Source of the DNA: Camelus bactrianus
Taxonomy: Eukaryota; Chordata; Mammalia; Artiodactyla; Camelidae
DNA length: 64,000 nucleotides
NCBI RefSeq assembly: GCF_048773025.1
Contig: NC_133541.1
Location: 116,157,912-116,221,911 of the forward strand
Reading direction: 5' to 3'
Part shown: positions 25,501-40,900 of the stretch, piece after piece
Layout: every line of letters starts with the position of its first letter
Position numbering within the stretch: position 1 is the first letter of the stretch
Position numbers and translations under genes: made by a program
Notes under the pieces: generated by a model
Seen by the model: only the letters and a program-made list of their open reading frames with translations
Told to the model about the DNA's origin: nothing
The model's database searches: none

Positions 25501-28500
25501 CCTGGATCCCTGGGGACATGCAGGCACCACGACATGGTACCCCCATGTGCCTCAGCATGAATCTCCTGAGAAAAAAGTTACTCCCCTACATCAGCACAAT
25601 TCTTGTAGCACAGTGGTTCTCAACCAAGGGGGATTGATTCTACACCCAGAGGATATCTGGCAATGTTTAGAGAGATGTTTTTCACCACTAAGGGGTGGGC
25701 ATTACTGACACTGAGTGGGTGGTGGCCAAGGATGCTGCTCCACACCCCTGGGGCTGCACCTAAGACAGCCCAACGCGACCAAGAACCATCTGGCCAAAAT
25801 GTCACTAGTGCCACTCTAATACTCCCCAAATTTAATATCAGTTCAGTAATATCATCTAGTGTCTCCTGAATTATGAAACAGCATTACCCTTTCAAGGAAA
25901 AAAAAAATTATGAAGAGTTCCACAAGTGACTGACAAGAAGTCAAGATTGGGAGCTGTTGGGTTAAAGCTGTCTCGTGGGCCCCTAGAAATCTTGCCAACC
26001 ACACATTGTGTCTTAAAATGTCAACCATCAGAATACAAGTGAAATTCAACAGTCTTATATTTACATTACCGCGGGCATACGTTTACAATTATTTATGAGG
26101 ATTTTTTTTTTTTTCGCCCAAGTCCATTTGATTAGAGAAGATTCAAAGTGTGGTGCTCCCCTGGGCACTTCAGGACGTAGGAAAATAGGCCTTCAAACTC
26201 GATTGGGAAGATGCACATTTCTGGGCAATATCTGGGAGAACACAGCAGAAGCATACCCATGCATACGCTGCGATCCAGTAATTCTATTTGTAGGAGATTT
26301 TCCTAAGGAAATCATTAGGGATGTGTGCAGAGATGTGTGTAAAGGACGGAGAACACACTGCTTGGCAGAATCGTACGTGAGGTTTCTTTTCTTCTTTACG
26401 CTTTTCTCTAGCATCTGAAGGCTCACTCTAAGCATGTATCATTTATATTTTATTATTAAAAATTGAAACAAAATACCCAAGTACCCCCACTAAGGTGTAA
26501 AAATTATTAACAGGTAATAGTCTTTGCTTCAGGTTTTCTTTGAAAGGGTGTGGTGCATCACAGGTGGCATTATGGTTTCCTCTGAGCTCCTGGTCCCAGT
26601 CTCATCTCTAGACCTTCCTAGAGGTCGGCTGCAGCCTGGATTTGGTGTTTAATATTCTATGTGTGCTTTTTAGACTCCCACTACATCTGAATATAGTTTG
26701 AAGTAACAGCCCTGTTTTGTATGTTTTTAATGTTGAACTTACCTTACACTCACCATTCTGTTTAAGATTTATTCATGTTGATACATGTAGGTGTAGTTCA
26801 CTGACTTTCATGTATTTAGTTTCATAGAATTATTCTACTGTTGACAATGTTCATGTTTTCCCCAGTACTTTGCTATTACAAGCCAACAGCTCGATGAACT
26901 CTCTTATCTGTCACCCCATCCATGGGCATCTCTCCAGAGCAGAGATGCAGAGGGAGCATTGGGAATACACATCTTGATGGATATTAAGGATTTCCACATC
27001 GTTCTTCAAGTGGGGGACGTAAGGTACACTCCCACTGGCAATGCACTGGCATGTCTGTTTCTATACACATTTGCCAACAACACTGGGTACTGTCAAATGT
27101 CTAAGCTTCTAGCAACACTGTGGGTATGAAGCACTCATAAAAGTGTAACTCCTCTTTCCTTGAAGAATAACTCTCTTTGGGGTTTACTGGCCAATTGAAT
27201 TTTGTCTTCTTTGAGATGCTCATTTATTTTCTTTGCCTATGTTTCTATTTTCTAATCAGTTGCTCTTCCTGTTTTTTTAACCAATTTCTTACAAACTGAA
27301 ATTCTTTACTATCATAAAAGAAAAGATGACACTATTTCAACTAAAAAAATTGAAACATGTTTCAATCACCTTATGGTGGTATAAATAATCAGTAATATTA
27401 GCAATATAGAAAGAACTGCAAGAAAATGTTTAACAAATTGGTAAGGTGACTATTTTATAAAAGAGTACAAAATCAGAAATGTGGTTTGGAACAAAAAAAG
27501 GCCAACACAGAAGAGGAGGAAAAGTTCAGAAACAGAATGTGGTACACAAAAAAATTTAACCTATAAGAAAAAACAGAACCTAAATGCTAGAGAGGATGTA
27601 GAGACAAGGAACCCTCCTGTACTGTTGGTGGGAATGTTGGTGGGAGTGTAAACTGGTACAGCCACTGTGGAGGACAGTATGGAGTTTCCTTAAAAAAACT
27701 AAAAACAGAGTTACCATATGATCCAGCAATCCCACTTCTGGGCATATATCTGGAGAAAACTATAATTTGAAAAGATACATGAACTCCAATGTCCACAGCA
27801 GCATTATTTACAATAGCCAAGGCATGGAAACAAACTAAATGTCCATCAACAGATGACTAGATAAAGAAGATGTGGTACAATGGAATATTACTCAGCCATA
27901 AAAATAACATAATGCCATTTGCCACAACATGGATGGACCTAGAGATCATACTGAGTTAAGTAAGTCAGATAGAGAAAGACAAATATCATATGATATCACT
28001 TACATGTGGAATCTTAAAAAAAAAGATACAAATTCTATTTACAAACCAAACCAAAAACAGACTCACGGACACAGAAAACAAACTATGGTTACCAAAGGGG
28101 AATAGGGGGGAGGGATAAATTAGGAGTTGAGGATTAACAGACACACATTATTATACATAAAATAAATAAACAACAAAGACCTGCTGTATAGCACAGAGTA
28201 CTATATTCAACTTCTTGTAATATATAATGGAAAAGAATCTGAAATGAAAAAAAAATGTATACATATAACTGAATTACTTTGCTGTACACCTGAACACTGA
28301 ACACAACACTGTAAATCAACTATACTTCCATAAAGATTAAGACAAAAAAGAAAAAAATTTAAGTAAAAGATTTAAATAAGATCCAGAGACTCATAATGCA
28401 ACATAAAGACATCTAGGTTTCAATAGAAGATCACTCACTATATCAAGAACCAGGAAAATGTCAAACTGAATTTAAAAAAGGACTGTCGTCTAGGTGCCAA

Positions 28501-31500
28501 TAATGAGATGGCAGAGATGTGAGAACTAATGACAAAGGAAGAAGCTGTGATAAAAATGCTGTAATGAGCAATTACAAGAATGCTTAAAACAACTGAAAAA
28601 ATAAAGAGCAAAGAAATAGAAGGTCTTGGCAAAACAAAAACAAAACACAGAAGATTTAAACAATAACTGGATACATCAACAATATATGGAAACATTAGAA
28701 CTGAAAACCACAATACTGAAATAAAGAGCTCAGTAGATGGGCTCAATAGCAGAACAGAGGGGCAGAAAAAAGTCAGCCAACTTGAAGGAAAAAAAAGAGA
28801 AATTGTCCCAATCTGAAAAACAGAGAAAACAGACCAAGAAAACATGAACAGAGTCTCAGGTTAACTCTGGAATGGCAACAAAAGATGACATCTGTGTCAT
28901 CAGAGTCCCAGAACTCTCAAGTCAGTGGGACTGAAAAAGTACTCGAAGAGAAAAATGACGCAAGACTTCCCAGATTTGAAAAGAGACATAAGCCCAGAGA
29001 ATCAAAAAGTGAAGTAAACTCCAAACAGATAAATGCAAAGAAATCCATGCCAAGACATATCATGATAAAGTTCTGAAACCTAAAGACAAAATCAGAAAAA
29101 CAAAAATCTTAAAAGTAGCCAGAGAAAAATGAAACCTTCCCTACAAGAGAAAAGGAAATTTGAATGATGGCAGGTTTCTGGTCAGAAGTCATGGAGGCCA
29201 GAAGGAAGGGACACCGTGTTCTTCAACTGCTGAGAGACAACTGTCAACTGTGGATCCTACATCTGATGACAATACCCTTCAGGGATGAAGGAGGAATTGA
29301 GACACCCTCAGATGAGTCAAAAATAAGTACAGCTTATTTATCGCCAGCAGACTTATCCTAAAAGAGTGGCTAAAGAAAATTCTCTAAACATAAAGGAAAC
29401 AACAAAAGAAGGAACCGTGGAACATAAGAAAGGAAGAAAGAAAATGTTAAGCCGAAATATGAGTAAATACAGGCTTTCCATCCCCCTTTTAAGTTTCCTA
29501 AGTCAGGTTTGATAGTTGAAGCAAAGGTTGTAACACTGTCTGACGTGGTTCTAAATGTAGAGAAACTATTTAACTCAACTGAAGTATAAAAGGGGGAGGG
29601 GGAAGGGATGTAAAGCATTGTGTTAAGTTATGTATATATAATACTTAGAGCAGTCACTGAAAAGGTATATTGACAAAGATTCTTTGCTTGACCAAACCTT
29701 AGTCAGGTTCCTGAACCTTCCCCTGGGCCCATCTGTGCACTTCCGTGTAAAACCCAATTTTAGCATGAGTCAGTTTTAGTAGAACCTCCTGTTTTCCATG
29801 TCTGATTGGGTTCCTCATCACTCATCACCCCCTAGGTGATGGTTCATCACCTTGGCCTGTCTTCAGCAAGAATCCTGGTAGGTTGGTCTAGCACGAATCC
29901 CTTTTATCTTTATACTTCCCCTTAGTAATTTTCCATCCACCTACCTCCCCCCAACCTGCTCCTTGGCTATAAGCTATAAATTCCCACTTGCTCATGCTGT
30001 GTTTGGAGTTAAGCCCCATCTCTCTCCTCTACTGTAAAATCCCACTGCAGTGGTCCCTACATCTACGGCAGTGGTCCTGAATGAAGTCTGCCTTACCATC
30101 TTTAACAAGCATCACTGAGCATTTTTTTTTAACAATATAAAGATATACACTTGACAACACACTAGGTAAATCAAAACTGAATTCTTCAAAATGTTTGAGT
30201 AACTCACAGGAAGGCAAGGAAAAGAAAAGAAACAAAAAACAGAACAAACAGAAAAAAAAAAAGACTTAAGTCCTAACATGTCAATAATTACATTAAATAC
30301 AAATGGTCTATGTACATCAGTTAAAATGCAGTGATTGACAGAATGGATTAAAAAATATGACCCAACTATATGCTGTTTAAAAGAAACTTCAAACCTAATG
30401 ATACAGGCTAAGTGGAAGTGAAAGAATGGAAAATACTTATGCAACTATTAATCAAAAGAAAGAGTAGCTCTATTTACCAGATAAGTAGACATCAGAGTGA
30501 AGAAAATCATGAGAGAGAGGAACATTACATAATAATAAAAGGGTCAACCCAACAAGAAGGCACAGCAATCCTAAATGCATATGCCCCAAACAAGCGAGCT
30601 GCAGAATGCAGGAAGCAAAAACTGACAGAACTAAAGGGAGACATAGACAAACCAACTACTATAGTTGGAGATTTTAACATCCCTCTTCTCAAAAACGGAT
30701 AAAACAATCAATTAGAGAATAAGCAAGGATACAGGAGAGCTCAATAGCGCCATCAACCAACAGGATCCAATCAATACTCAGAGAACACGTCACTTATCAA
30801 CAGCACAGTATGTCTTCTTATTGAAATGCTCACAGAATAGATACCCAGACGGACCATACGCTGGATCATCAAAATCCTGGAAGGAGAGGAGAAACTCCAA
30901 ACAAATCTGAAAGAGTCGAAATCATAGAGTGTGTTCTCTGAAAGCAATGGAATCAAACTAGAAATCAATAATAGAAAAATTCCCAAGTCCTGGGAAACAG
31001 AACACCACACTTCTAAAGAATCCTTGGTTCAAAGAAGAAGGCTCAAGGGAAATTTAAAAATACACTGAAGTGAATGTAGACAAAAATACATTGTATTACA
31101 ATTTGTGGGCTGTTACTACAGCAGTATGTAGCTAAAGCAGGGAAGCCTATAGCACTAAAATGCTTGTATCAGAAATGCTTACATTTGAGGTAAAGTCTCA
31201 AACCAATAATGTAAGCTCCCACCTCAAGAACCTAGAAAGGGAATAGTAAAGCCAACCGAAACACGCTGCATGGAGCAAGTAATGAAGATGAGAACAGAAA
31301 TCGATGAAATTGAAAATAGAGAAGCAACAGAGAAAAATCAATGGGACAATGAGGTAGTTCTTTGAAAACATCAATAAAATTGAAAACAAGACTGACAAAA
31401 AAAAAAAAGTATAAATTTTCAATATCACGAATGAATGAAGGATATTGCAGACCTAACAAAAAGATGATAAAGAAAAACTACAAATAACTCTTCATGCATA

Positions 31501-34500
31501 AATTTGACTACTTTGATTAAATGAAACAATTCTTTAAAAAAGACACACTATCACAACTCATCCACCACGAAACAGTATAAATAGCCCTATAACCATTCAG
31601 GAAGTTGAATCTATAATTAAAATACCACCACCCCACCCCCCCCACCCCCCCAGGTTCATCTGGTTTTACTGGAGAATCCTATCAAATGTTCAAAGAATTA
31701 ACAACAATTCTACACACTCTCTTTTAGGAAATAAGAAGAGGAGACACTTTCCAATTCATCTTCTGAAGCTAGTATTACCTTGACCAAAACTAGACAAAAA
31801 CAGCAAAGAAAACAAACAAACAAAACCACTGACCAATATTTCTCATGAATATAGATATACAAATCCTTAACAAAATAATAGCAAATAAAGTTCAGCAATA
31901 TATAAATAGAACTTTGTACCATGACAAGAAAGGGTTTATTCCAGGGATGCAAGATTGGTTCAATATTCAAAAAGCAACCACTATAACCCACAATATTAAC
32001 AGCCCAAAGAAAATTCACATGGTCATATCAACTGAAGTAGAAAAGGCTTTGATAAAATTCAATAATCACATATAATAAAAACTCCAGGAAAACAGAAAGT
32101 GAGAAACTTCCTCAACCTGTTAAAGAGAATTTACAGAAAATTCACAGCAAACATTATACTTAATTGTGAAAGACTGAATGCTTTCACCCTAAGCAGGAAA
32201 AAGGCCAGGATGGATGTCTGCTCTCATCACTGCTGTCTGACACTGTGCTAGAAGTTCTAGCCAATGCAATGAGGCAAGAAAAGGAAATAAAGGCATACAA
32301 ACTGGAAAAAAAGAAATAAAACTGCCCTTATTTGCAGAAGACATGATTGTCTACATAGAAAATTCAGGACTCTAAACAAACAAACAAAACCCTCCCTAAA
32401 CTGGGTGCATCAAACCAGCAAGATCACAGAATATAACGTAAACATATAAAAATCAATTTCTTATACTCTAAACAGGTATGTTGTCATCAAAATAAAAAAT
32501 ATGTTATCACTTACAATTGCTCAAAAAATGAACAATCTAGGTATAAATCGAACAAAACACATGAAGAATTTATATGCTGAGAATTACAGAGACAAAAGAG
32601 ATCAAAGAAATGGATAAACGGAGAGGCAGACTGCATTCACAGACTGAAAGACTCAGATGCCAGAAATGTCAATGCTCCCCAAATTGATATACAGGTTTAA
32701 CAAAACTCCTATCAAAGTCTCAGTAAGACCTTTTGTAGATACGGACAAGATTATTCTAAAATTCAGAGAAAGGCAAACCAAGTGAAATAGCTAAAATAAT
32801 TTTTTAAAAAAAGAGTAAAATGGGAGGAATCAATCTACCCAATTTCAATACATAGTGTGTAGTTACAGTAATCAAAATCCTGCAGTACTAAGTAGAAAGA
32901 GACAAATAGACCAATGAAACAGAACAGAGAACCCAGGAATCGCCCTGTACAAATATGCATAACTGATTTTTTGACAAAGGAACAAAAGCAATTCAATGGA
33001 GGAAAGATAACCTCTTCAACAAATGGTGCTGGAGCAACTGGATATCCACTGGCAAAAAAATACAAAGCTCGACCTAAGTCTCACACCTTACACAAAAATT
33101 ACAGATCATGGACCTATATGCAAACGGATCACAGATTATGGATTAAATAGATCATTAACTTAAATGTAAAATGTGTAATTATATAACTAAAAAACAGGAG
33201 AAAACTCTTTGGGGTCTAAGGCTAAGCAAAGAGTTCTTAGACTTTACACCAAAAACATGATTCTTAAAAGGAAAAACTGACAATCTGGACTGAATGACAA
33301 TGTAACACTTTTGCTCTGCTAAAAAAAAAAAAAAAACCGTTAAAAGGATGGGAAGCCAAGTTCCAGAGCAAGAGGAAATATTTGCAAAACACATATCCAA
33401 CGAAGGACAATTATCTAGAATATATAGGGAGCTCTTGAAACAACAGTTAAAAAAAAAAAAAAAAGTAAATGGTTCAATAAGAACATGAAAGTCATGAAAA
33501 AACATTTCACAGAAGAGGATATTGGGATGGCAGATAAGCACATGAAAAGATGTCCAGTATCATTAGCCACTAGGGAAAATGCAAATTTAAACCATCATGA
33601 GATACCGCTTATCAGAATGGCCAAAATAAAAAAAGTGAGAACAACAAACAGTGGAGGATGTAGAGAATGTCGGTTGGTCATACACTGCTCGTAAGAATGT
33701 AAATGGTATCACTGCTCTGGAAAAGGAGATAGTGGTCCTGCAGGACTAAATATGTAGTTGCCACTCAACCCGACAATTGCACGCCTGGGCATTTACCCCG
33801 AAGAAATGAAACCTGTAATGATGTAACTGTTTATAGCAGCCTTACACAAAATGGCCCCAAACTGGAAACAAACCTAGATGTCCTTCAACAGGTGAATGGT
33901 TAAGCAAACTGCGGTAGAGCCATATTAAGGAATTCTACTCAGCAGTGACACTGGACCACTGATACATGCAAAACCCTAGCTGAAGCTCCACAGAATCATA
34001 CTGCCTGACAGTCAGTTCCCAAACGTTACATGCTATACAAAGCAGTTTATATAACTTTCTTGAAATGACAACAGTAAACAGACCTTCACCCCAAACAGTC
34101 TGAAGTTCTAGTTCGTGTTATTTCAACCATATACATTCCTTTCAATAACTTATTATATACTTTTAACTAATTTAATTTTTTTCTTTCATTGACATAAAGA
34201 ATCCCTTACATAAAGTTCCTTTGCAGAGAAATCGACTAATGTCAACCTTAAAACTTAACTGCAAAACAATACTACATTCTTACTATTCTTTGAATGAAAT
34301 GTGTATTTTACACTTAGTGTTATTTCACTAGATTTGTCTTACATTATTAAAACTAAATTAAAAATCACTTAATTCTCTCAAAAGATAAGTATTAGGTGGT
34401 TAGCTAATAAATTAATGCTGGGTGAAAAAAGAAGTTACGAAACATTAAAAGTTCCTGCTAATGGATAGTTTGGTCAGGGGGTGTGGGATATCAAGGTTGA

Positions 34501-34944
34501 TAAGATGGAAATGGTCTGCTCTGAGTGTTAACAGTTAAGTGTTGTATTTTCTAAAATTTAAAATAAATATTAAAATCTAAAACCAACATTAACATCATTA
34601 AAGGTGTTCTTTTTACTAACAGTATCTGTTGGCAATTCTAAACAATGTCAGTATTAAAATACCCCTTCCCGAAAAAAAATCTTTTGTGGGTCTAGTTCTA
34701 CGTAATTGTGGCAGTTACCTTTGGACTTCAATTGTGTGTATTAAATACATTTTTGAATATACATATATTCAAATTAGAATGTATTTTAATCTTAAGTTTA
34801 TCCTTTAATAAACATTGCTTGTATTCTCCAAAGGATTTAATTCAAAAAAACCCCGTTATACAATGCACCTCCCATACATGGACATATGATTATACTGAAT
34901 CTTGGTTTGTAATAGCTCAAAACCATTAAAGTCTACTTTGGACC

Positions 34945-34976
<32 letters not shown>

Positions 34977-37900
34977 GAATTTCATGATGGTTACGGGACT
35001 CCTAGCGCACTATGCAGAAACTATCTTCAATAGAGTGATGAAATAGCAATGACTTATCAAAATCCACATCTTCTGTTCACTATGGTATTTACAGGAACCT
35101 GGGGAAACTCAAAGACGAGTACCGAAGCTCATTAGATATTAAATTCTCAGTATGTCTTTGTGTGTCATACTGGTCATGTGCATTTCACCTCCTTTGGGTC
35201 ATATGTCATCAGACATCACAGTACATAGCAGACGCTGAAACACACGTGCAGAGCACCTGGGCCCCTGGGAACAGTGCTGAGGGAGTGGAGACGCCCCATC
35301 CCGTGTACCCTGGCTAATTCCTTCCCCTCCTGAGCCCTCTGCACTCCCCAAGTTTAAGGTCTTATCGAATGCACCGTCCTGAGAGCTAGCGTGAGCTGTT
35401 TACTGTACAGATGTCCATCAGACAGTCCTCCATCTGCCAGGGACCAAGTAATGAAATGAGGTCCACACCTTCATATAATCTACTTTTGCAGAAGGAGATG
35501 CTGTAAAAACTAAATTTCATACCAGCCAACGCAAAGTGTTAAAGGAAAAATGAAGGGGTATGGTTGGAAACCACGGCTGAAGGCAGAAACTGGGCAGGAA
35601 AGAGGAGACTGAGAGGACCTGCCAGACTAAGACCAGCCCCTATCCTGCGAGGACACCTGAGAAAGTCAGCCTTGTGTGGAAACGTGGAAGGGGAAAACGC
35701 AGAGGAAACTCCCTGAAAACCCACTGCATGGTTGTGGGAGGGTGTTGAAATGATCTGTGTTTTTCCCCTCTGTTTCCTAACATTGCTGAAATAGTTACCA
35801 CTGTGATTATTACTAAATAAAAAATACACTAGGAAATGAGTGGAGTCTCTTTTTTCACAGGAAAGAAACTCTGAGATGCCAGGAAGACGACAGATGAGGA
35901 CTCAAGGGCATCTGTCTTCCACCATCACTGTCTGCACAAAGGCTCCAGGAGATGACAAACAGCCAGCACAAGGGAGAGCCAGGACCATGTGGGCGGGAGG
36001 GATGCAGGAGGGCACCTTATAAACCCATGTCCTTCCTGTATTAGTCTGTCTGGGCCAGGGCTGAACAGCCTGTGTGGCAGACAGCAAGCTGGCCTGGGGT
36101 CCTGGAAAAGTTGCCCTGCAGCTTACAGAGAGGCAAACATGGAGAGGTTCTTAAAGACTCTTGCAGAAATCACTCACCGGGGGCAGCTGGAGGGCAGTCA
36201 CCTGCTGTGCGTCCCTCAAACTCACTTCCTGAAGAAGGGAAGTGTCTTGCGGAACTGAAAGAGATCAGAAAAGGGTATCTCATAAAATCCTGGGTCTCTT
36301 TCCTCACCTGTAGCAAGAAGATTACCAGATCATGCATACAAAAAGTACTTGCAAACCGTAAGCATTTCTGTCACTCTGCTTTCAGACATGTCAACGGGGA
36401 CTTCAACGCGGAAAGCTTGGGTTCAAGGTGGCTGTCACCAATTAGCTACGTGCCTCCTAGTAGGTCCAGGGACCTCAGCTTTACCACCCACAATATGAAA
36501 TAAATGTTGGGGAGGAGGGGTATAACCCAGTGGTAGAACTCATGCTTAGCATGCACAAGGTCTTGGGTTCGATCCCCAGTACCTCCATTAAAACCAACAA
36601 ACCAACCAACTTAATTATCTCCCCGACCCTACAAAAAAAAAAAAAAAAAAAAAAGGTGAAAGCCCCATAAATAAACCTAATTACCACTCCCCACACACCC
36701 ACAAAAAGGTTAAAGCTCCAGAGTGGAGAGGTCAGTAAGACCTGTTGGCAGTGAAGATTACTGTCATATAAATTTATACATTTATAGGTTTATAAATTGC
36801 AAAGCTCCGTAAGAAAGACCGTTATCACTGTTAGATTCTCCTGCAAAAGCACCTGGCGCAGTGCCCTAACCACCATCACACAGAAGCGCAGAGCGTGGTA
36901 CTGGGGTCATCTCACGCTCCCTTATCCTGGGCGAGCCGGGTCTCAGCTATATTCTGATATGATCTCTCCCCTGACTAGCACTTGCTCAGGCTTGTGCAAG
37001 AAGTGAGCCATATACCCAGCCCATGGTGCAGCCGTGTCAAAGTGAGCTTTGTTTCAAAAGGTGCTCCTCCCGCTGAGTAAGACTTGGAAAGCTGCACTGT
37101 CATCTCTCAGCTTAGAGAAAATCTAGGAAGTTAACCCCAGGCCATCGTGCAAAACCAGTGTCAAAGCTAACACTAGAAGCCAGCATTCCTCAGCTTTCAC
37201 ACCGGGGGCACAGAGCTTTCGGTCAGCAGCAGGGGCAGGTGCGGCTACTTGTAACAAGAGTCTGAGACAGGAGCCAGCCCAGCCAGCAGCGACATTTGTG
37301 GGCGTGGGATGAGGTAGGGGGGTTCCCCTCATCACTCTGCTGCTGGAAGCACAGGCTAGGTGGGCGTGGATTTTAGTAAGAGATGTTTCTTTTTTCCCAC
37401 TTTTTAAAAATTGAAGTAAAGTCAGTTTACAATGTTTGTCGATTTCTGGTGTACAGCATGTTTCAGTCATACACACACATTACATATATTCCTTTTCAAA
37501 TTCCTTTTCATTAGAGATTACTACAAGATATTGAATATAGTTTCCTGTTATCTATTTTATATGTAGCAGTTAGAATCTGCAAATCTCGAAACAGAAACTG
37601 ACTCACAGACACTGAAAATAAACTTACGGTTACCAGCAGGGAAAAAGGGTGGGAAGGGATAAACAGAGTTTAATTCTCCTCTCACATCTGCCATCTTTCG
37701 GGAGATAAAATACATCAACATTTTGAAGATTACTTTGGAAAGCTTTTAGACTATACAAAATCTGTATTTGGGGGAAAATCTTCAAGATTACGAACTATAT
37801 GGCTTTTATTGGAAGTGTTTCGCAATGATAAATCACCTGAATGTTTAAGGTCTTCCTAACAGCTAACTCTCATCATGCCTACTTTGTCCATTTATTATCC

Positions 37901-40900
37901 CTCAGGGAAACGGAAGAGCTGTGCCTTTTGACCCAAAGCCCATCCATGGTAGCTGGCTTGTCTCAGAACTTCACCAGGACCCGAGAAGGCTGTTACCATT
38001 CTTGAAGCTCTTACCCTTCATCCCGAGGGCCCACTCATGGCCACCAACCACCTACAGAACCCAGGCTGCTCGCACGAGCATTGTTTACTTCGGCAAATAG
38101 TGGTTTCTCACGGCTGTGGCTATGAGCTGAACTGCATCTCTGCCAAATTCATACTCTGAAGTCCCAACCCCTAGCACCTCAGAATGGGACTATATTTGGG
38201 CATAGGGTCTTTCAAGAGGTTAATTAAGTTCAAATGAGGTAAAGGGGGCGGAGCCTAACCCCACATGACTGATGCTCCTCTAATCACAGGAGATTAGGAC
38301 ACAAGATACACAGAAGGAAGACCATGGGAGGACACAGAGAGAGGGCAGCTGTCTAGAAGCCAAGGAGAAAGGCCTTAGGAGAAACCATCTCTGCAGAGAC
38401 CGTGATCTAGGACTTCCAGCCTTCAGAACTACGAGACAATACATTTCTGTTGTCTAAGCTGCCCACAAGATCTGTGCGATCTTGTGATGGCGGCCCAAGC
38501 AAACTAGCACGTCTGTCTTGACTTGTAACCAAAGAGAGGTCAGAGAGGTACTTTGATTTGTACAGAAACCAGGATAGTTTCACAGATAAAGAAATTTAAT
38601 ATGCAACTTTCTCTAAACTGAAAAGCTCAGTATAATGCCAAGGACGCTTTCTTTTTCCATCTAGAACTACAGCACAACATGACCAGTCCTCCTGAACCAA
38701 CCCTCACACCCTAGAGGCCACCTCCTTCAACCAGAGAGCACCATTTTTTCCCATAACGATCAACTGGAACATCAAGGGCGGCTCAGGCCCCCTGCTCAGG
38801 CATACCTTGTTTCACTGAACTTCGCAGATGGTAACATTTTTTAAAAACAAGGTTTGTGGCAACGCTGCATCAGGCTAGTGAATTGGTGCCATTTTCCCAG
38901 CAGCATTTGCTTATTTCGTGTCTCCGTGCCGCATTTTGGTAACTCTCGCGATATTTCAAACATTTTCATTATGATTCTATCTGTTACGGTGATCTGTGAA
39001 CAGTGATCTTTAAGGTTACTGTGGTAATTATTTCAGGGCACCATGAACCGTGTCCATATAAGATGGAGAACCTAATTGATAAATGTTGTGTGTTCTGACT
39101 GCTCCACAGACCAGCTGTTCCCCCATTTCTCTTCCTCTCCTCGGGCCTCTCTACTCTGAGACACAACAATACTGAAATTAGGCCAATTAATAACCCTTCA
39201 ACGGCCTGTAAGTGTTCAAGTGAAAGGAAGAACCACACATCTCTCACTTTAAATCAAAAGATGGAAATGATAAAGCTCAGCGAGAAAGGCATGTCAAAAG
39301 ATGAGACAGGCTGAAAGCTAGGCCTTTTGCACCAGTCAGCCAAGTTGTGAAGGCAAATGAAAAGTTCTTGAAGGAAACTAAAAGTGCTACTCCAACGAAC
39401 ACACAAATGACACAAAGAAAGCAAAACAGCTGTACTGCTGGTATGGTGTTAAGTTTTAGTGCTCCGAACAGATCAAGCAGCCACGACATTCTCTGAAGCT
39501 AAAGTTTAACCCAGAACAAGGCCCTAACTCTCTTCAATCCTATGAAGGCTCAGAGAGGTGAGGAAGCTGCAAAAGAAAAGTCTGAAGTTAGCAGAGGTTG
39601 GTTCACAAGGTTTAAGGAAAGATGTCCCCTTAGCAAGTAAGTGCAAGGTGAGGCAGCCAGTGCTGATGGGGAAGCTGCAGCAAGGTATCCGGAAGATCCA
39701 GCTCAGATCACTCATGAAGGTGTCTACACCACACAACAGATTTTCAGTGTAGACAAGATAGCCTTATATTAGAAGATGCTGCCTAGGGCTTTCATAGCTA
39801 GAGAGAAGTCAATGCCTCGCTTCAGAGCTTCAAAGGCAGGCTGACTCTCGTCAGCAGCTAAAGCAGCTGGTGACTTTACCTTGAAGCCAGTGCTCATTTA
39901 CCATTCCCAGAATCCTAGAACCCTTAAAAATGATGCTGTATCTACTCTGCCTGAGCTCTATAAATGTGACAACAAAGCCTAGATGACAACACATCTGGTT
40001 GCAACATGGTTTACTGAATATTTTAAGCCCACTGTTGAGACCTACCACTCAGAAAAAAGAATCCTTTCAAAATATTACTGCTTATTGACTATGGTCACCC
40101 AAGAGCTCTGATGGAGATGGACAAGGGAATTAATGTTTTCATGCCTGCTAACATAATATCCATTCTACAGCCCACAGATCAAAGAGTAGTTTCAACTTTC
40201 AAGTCTTATTATTTAATAAATACATTTGATAAGGATATAGCGGCCCTAGACAGTGATTCCTCTGATGGATCTGGACAAAACACATTTTAAACCTCCTAGA
40301 AAGGATTCACCATTCTAGATACCATTAAGGGCAACCGTGATTCACTGGAAGAGATCAAGTTATCAACATTAACAGGAATTTGGAAGTAGAGGTTGATTCC
40401 AGCCCTCATGGATGGCTTTGAGGGGATCAAGACCTCAGTGCTGGAAGTAAATGCAGATGTGGTGGAAACAGCAAAGAGAACTAGAATTAGAAGCCAAGCC
40501 TGAAGATGTGACTGAATTGCTACAACCTCCTGATAAAACTTGAACGGATGAGGAGTTGCTTCTCATGGATGAGCAAAGAGAGCAGTTTCTTGAGATGGAA
40601 TCCACTCCTGGGAAGATGCTGTGAAGACTGTTGCAATAACAACAAAGGATTTAGATATTCCGTGAACTTAGCTGATAAAGCAATGGCAGGGTTTGAGAGA
40701 CTCCAATTTTGAAAGGCAAGAAGTCCTATGGGTAAAATGTTATAAAACAGCATCACATGTTACAGAGAAATCATTCCTCAACGGAAGAGTCAATTAATGA
40801 GGCAAAACTTCATTGTTGTCTCATCTGAAGAAATTACCAGTCTCCCCAACCTTCAGCAACCACCATCCTGATCAGTCTGCAGCCATCAACACGGAGGCAA

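Larger units (their letters stand above)
28440..34090 (+). mobile_element. Older L1M-type LINE, ORF1 part through ORF2, split by an LTR
   Basis: 28440-29650 resembles the L1M ORF1 region ('TCATCAGAGTCCCAGAACTC' near 28898, 'CCAAGACATATCATGATAAAG' near 29050, 'GTCATGGAGGCCAGAAGGAAG' near 29189). After the LTR (29658-30134), ORF2 begins: 'CCTAACATGTCAATAATTAC', then the endonuclease motif [12 protein letters not shown] (about 30650) and reverse-transcriptase text to about 33960. It has multiple stops and frameshifts and cannot encode either protein. The longest LINE in the window, antisense to ZNF496 in intron 3. Confidence 0.85.

Noticed and set aside
30412-30702. Open frame with an endonuclease-like GDFN motif as a host nuclease
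   Set aside because: It is the L1 ORF2 endonuclease region of a decayed LINE.
36508-36600. tRNA gene suggested by A-box and B-box
   Set aside because: The sequence continues into the SINE body and poly-A tail and recurs elsewhere in the window; it is a tRNA-derived SINE, not a tRNA gene.
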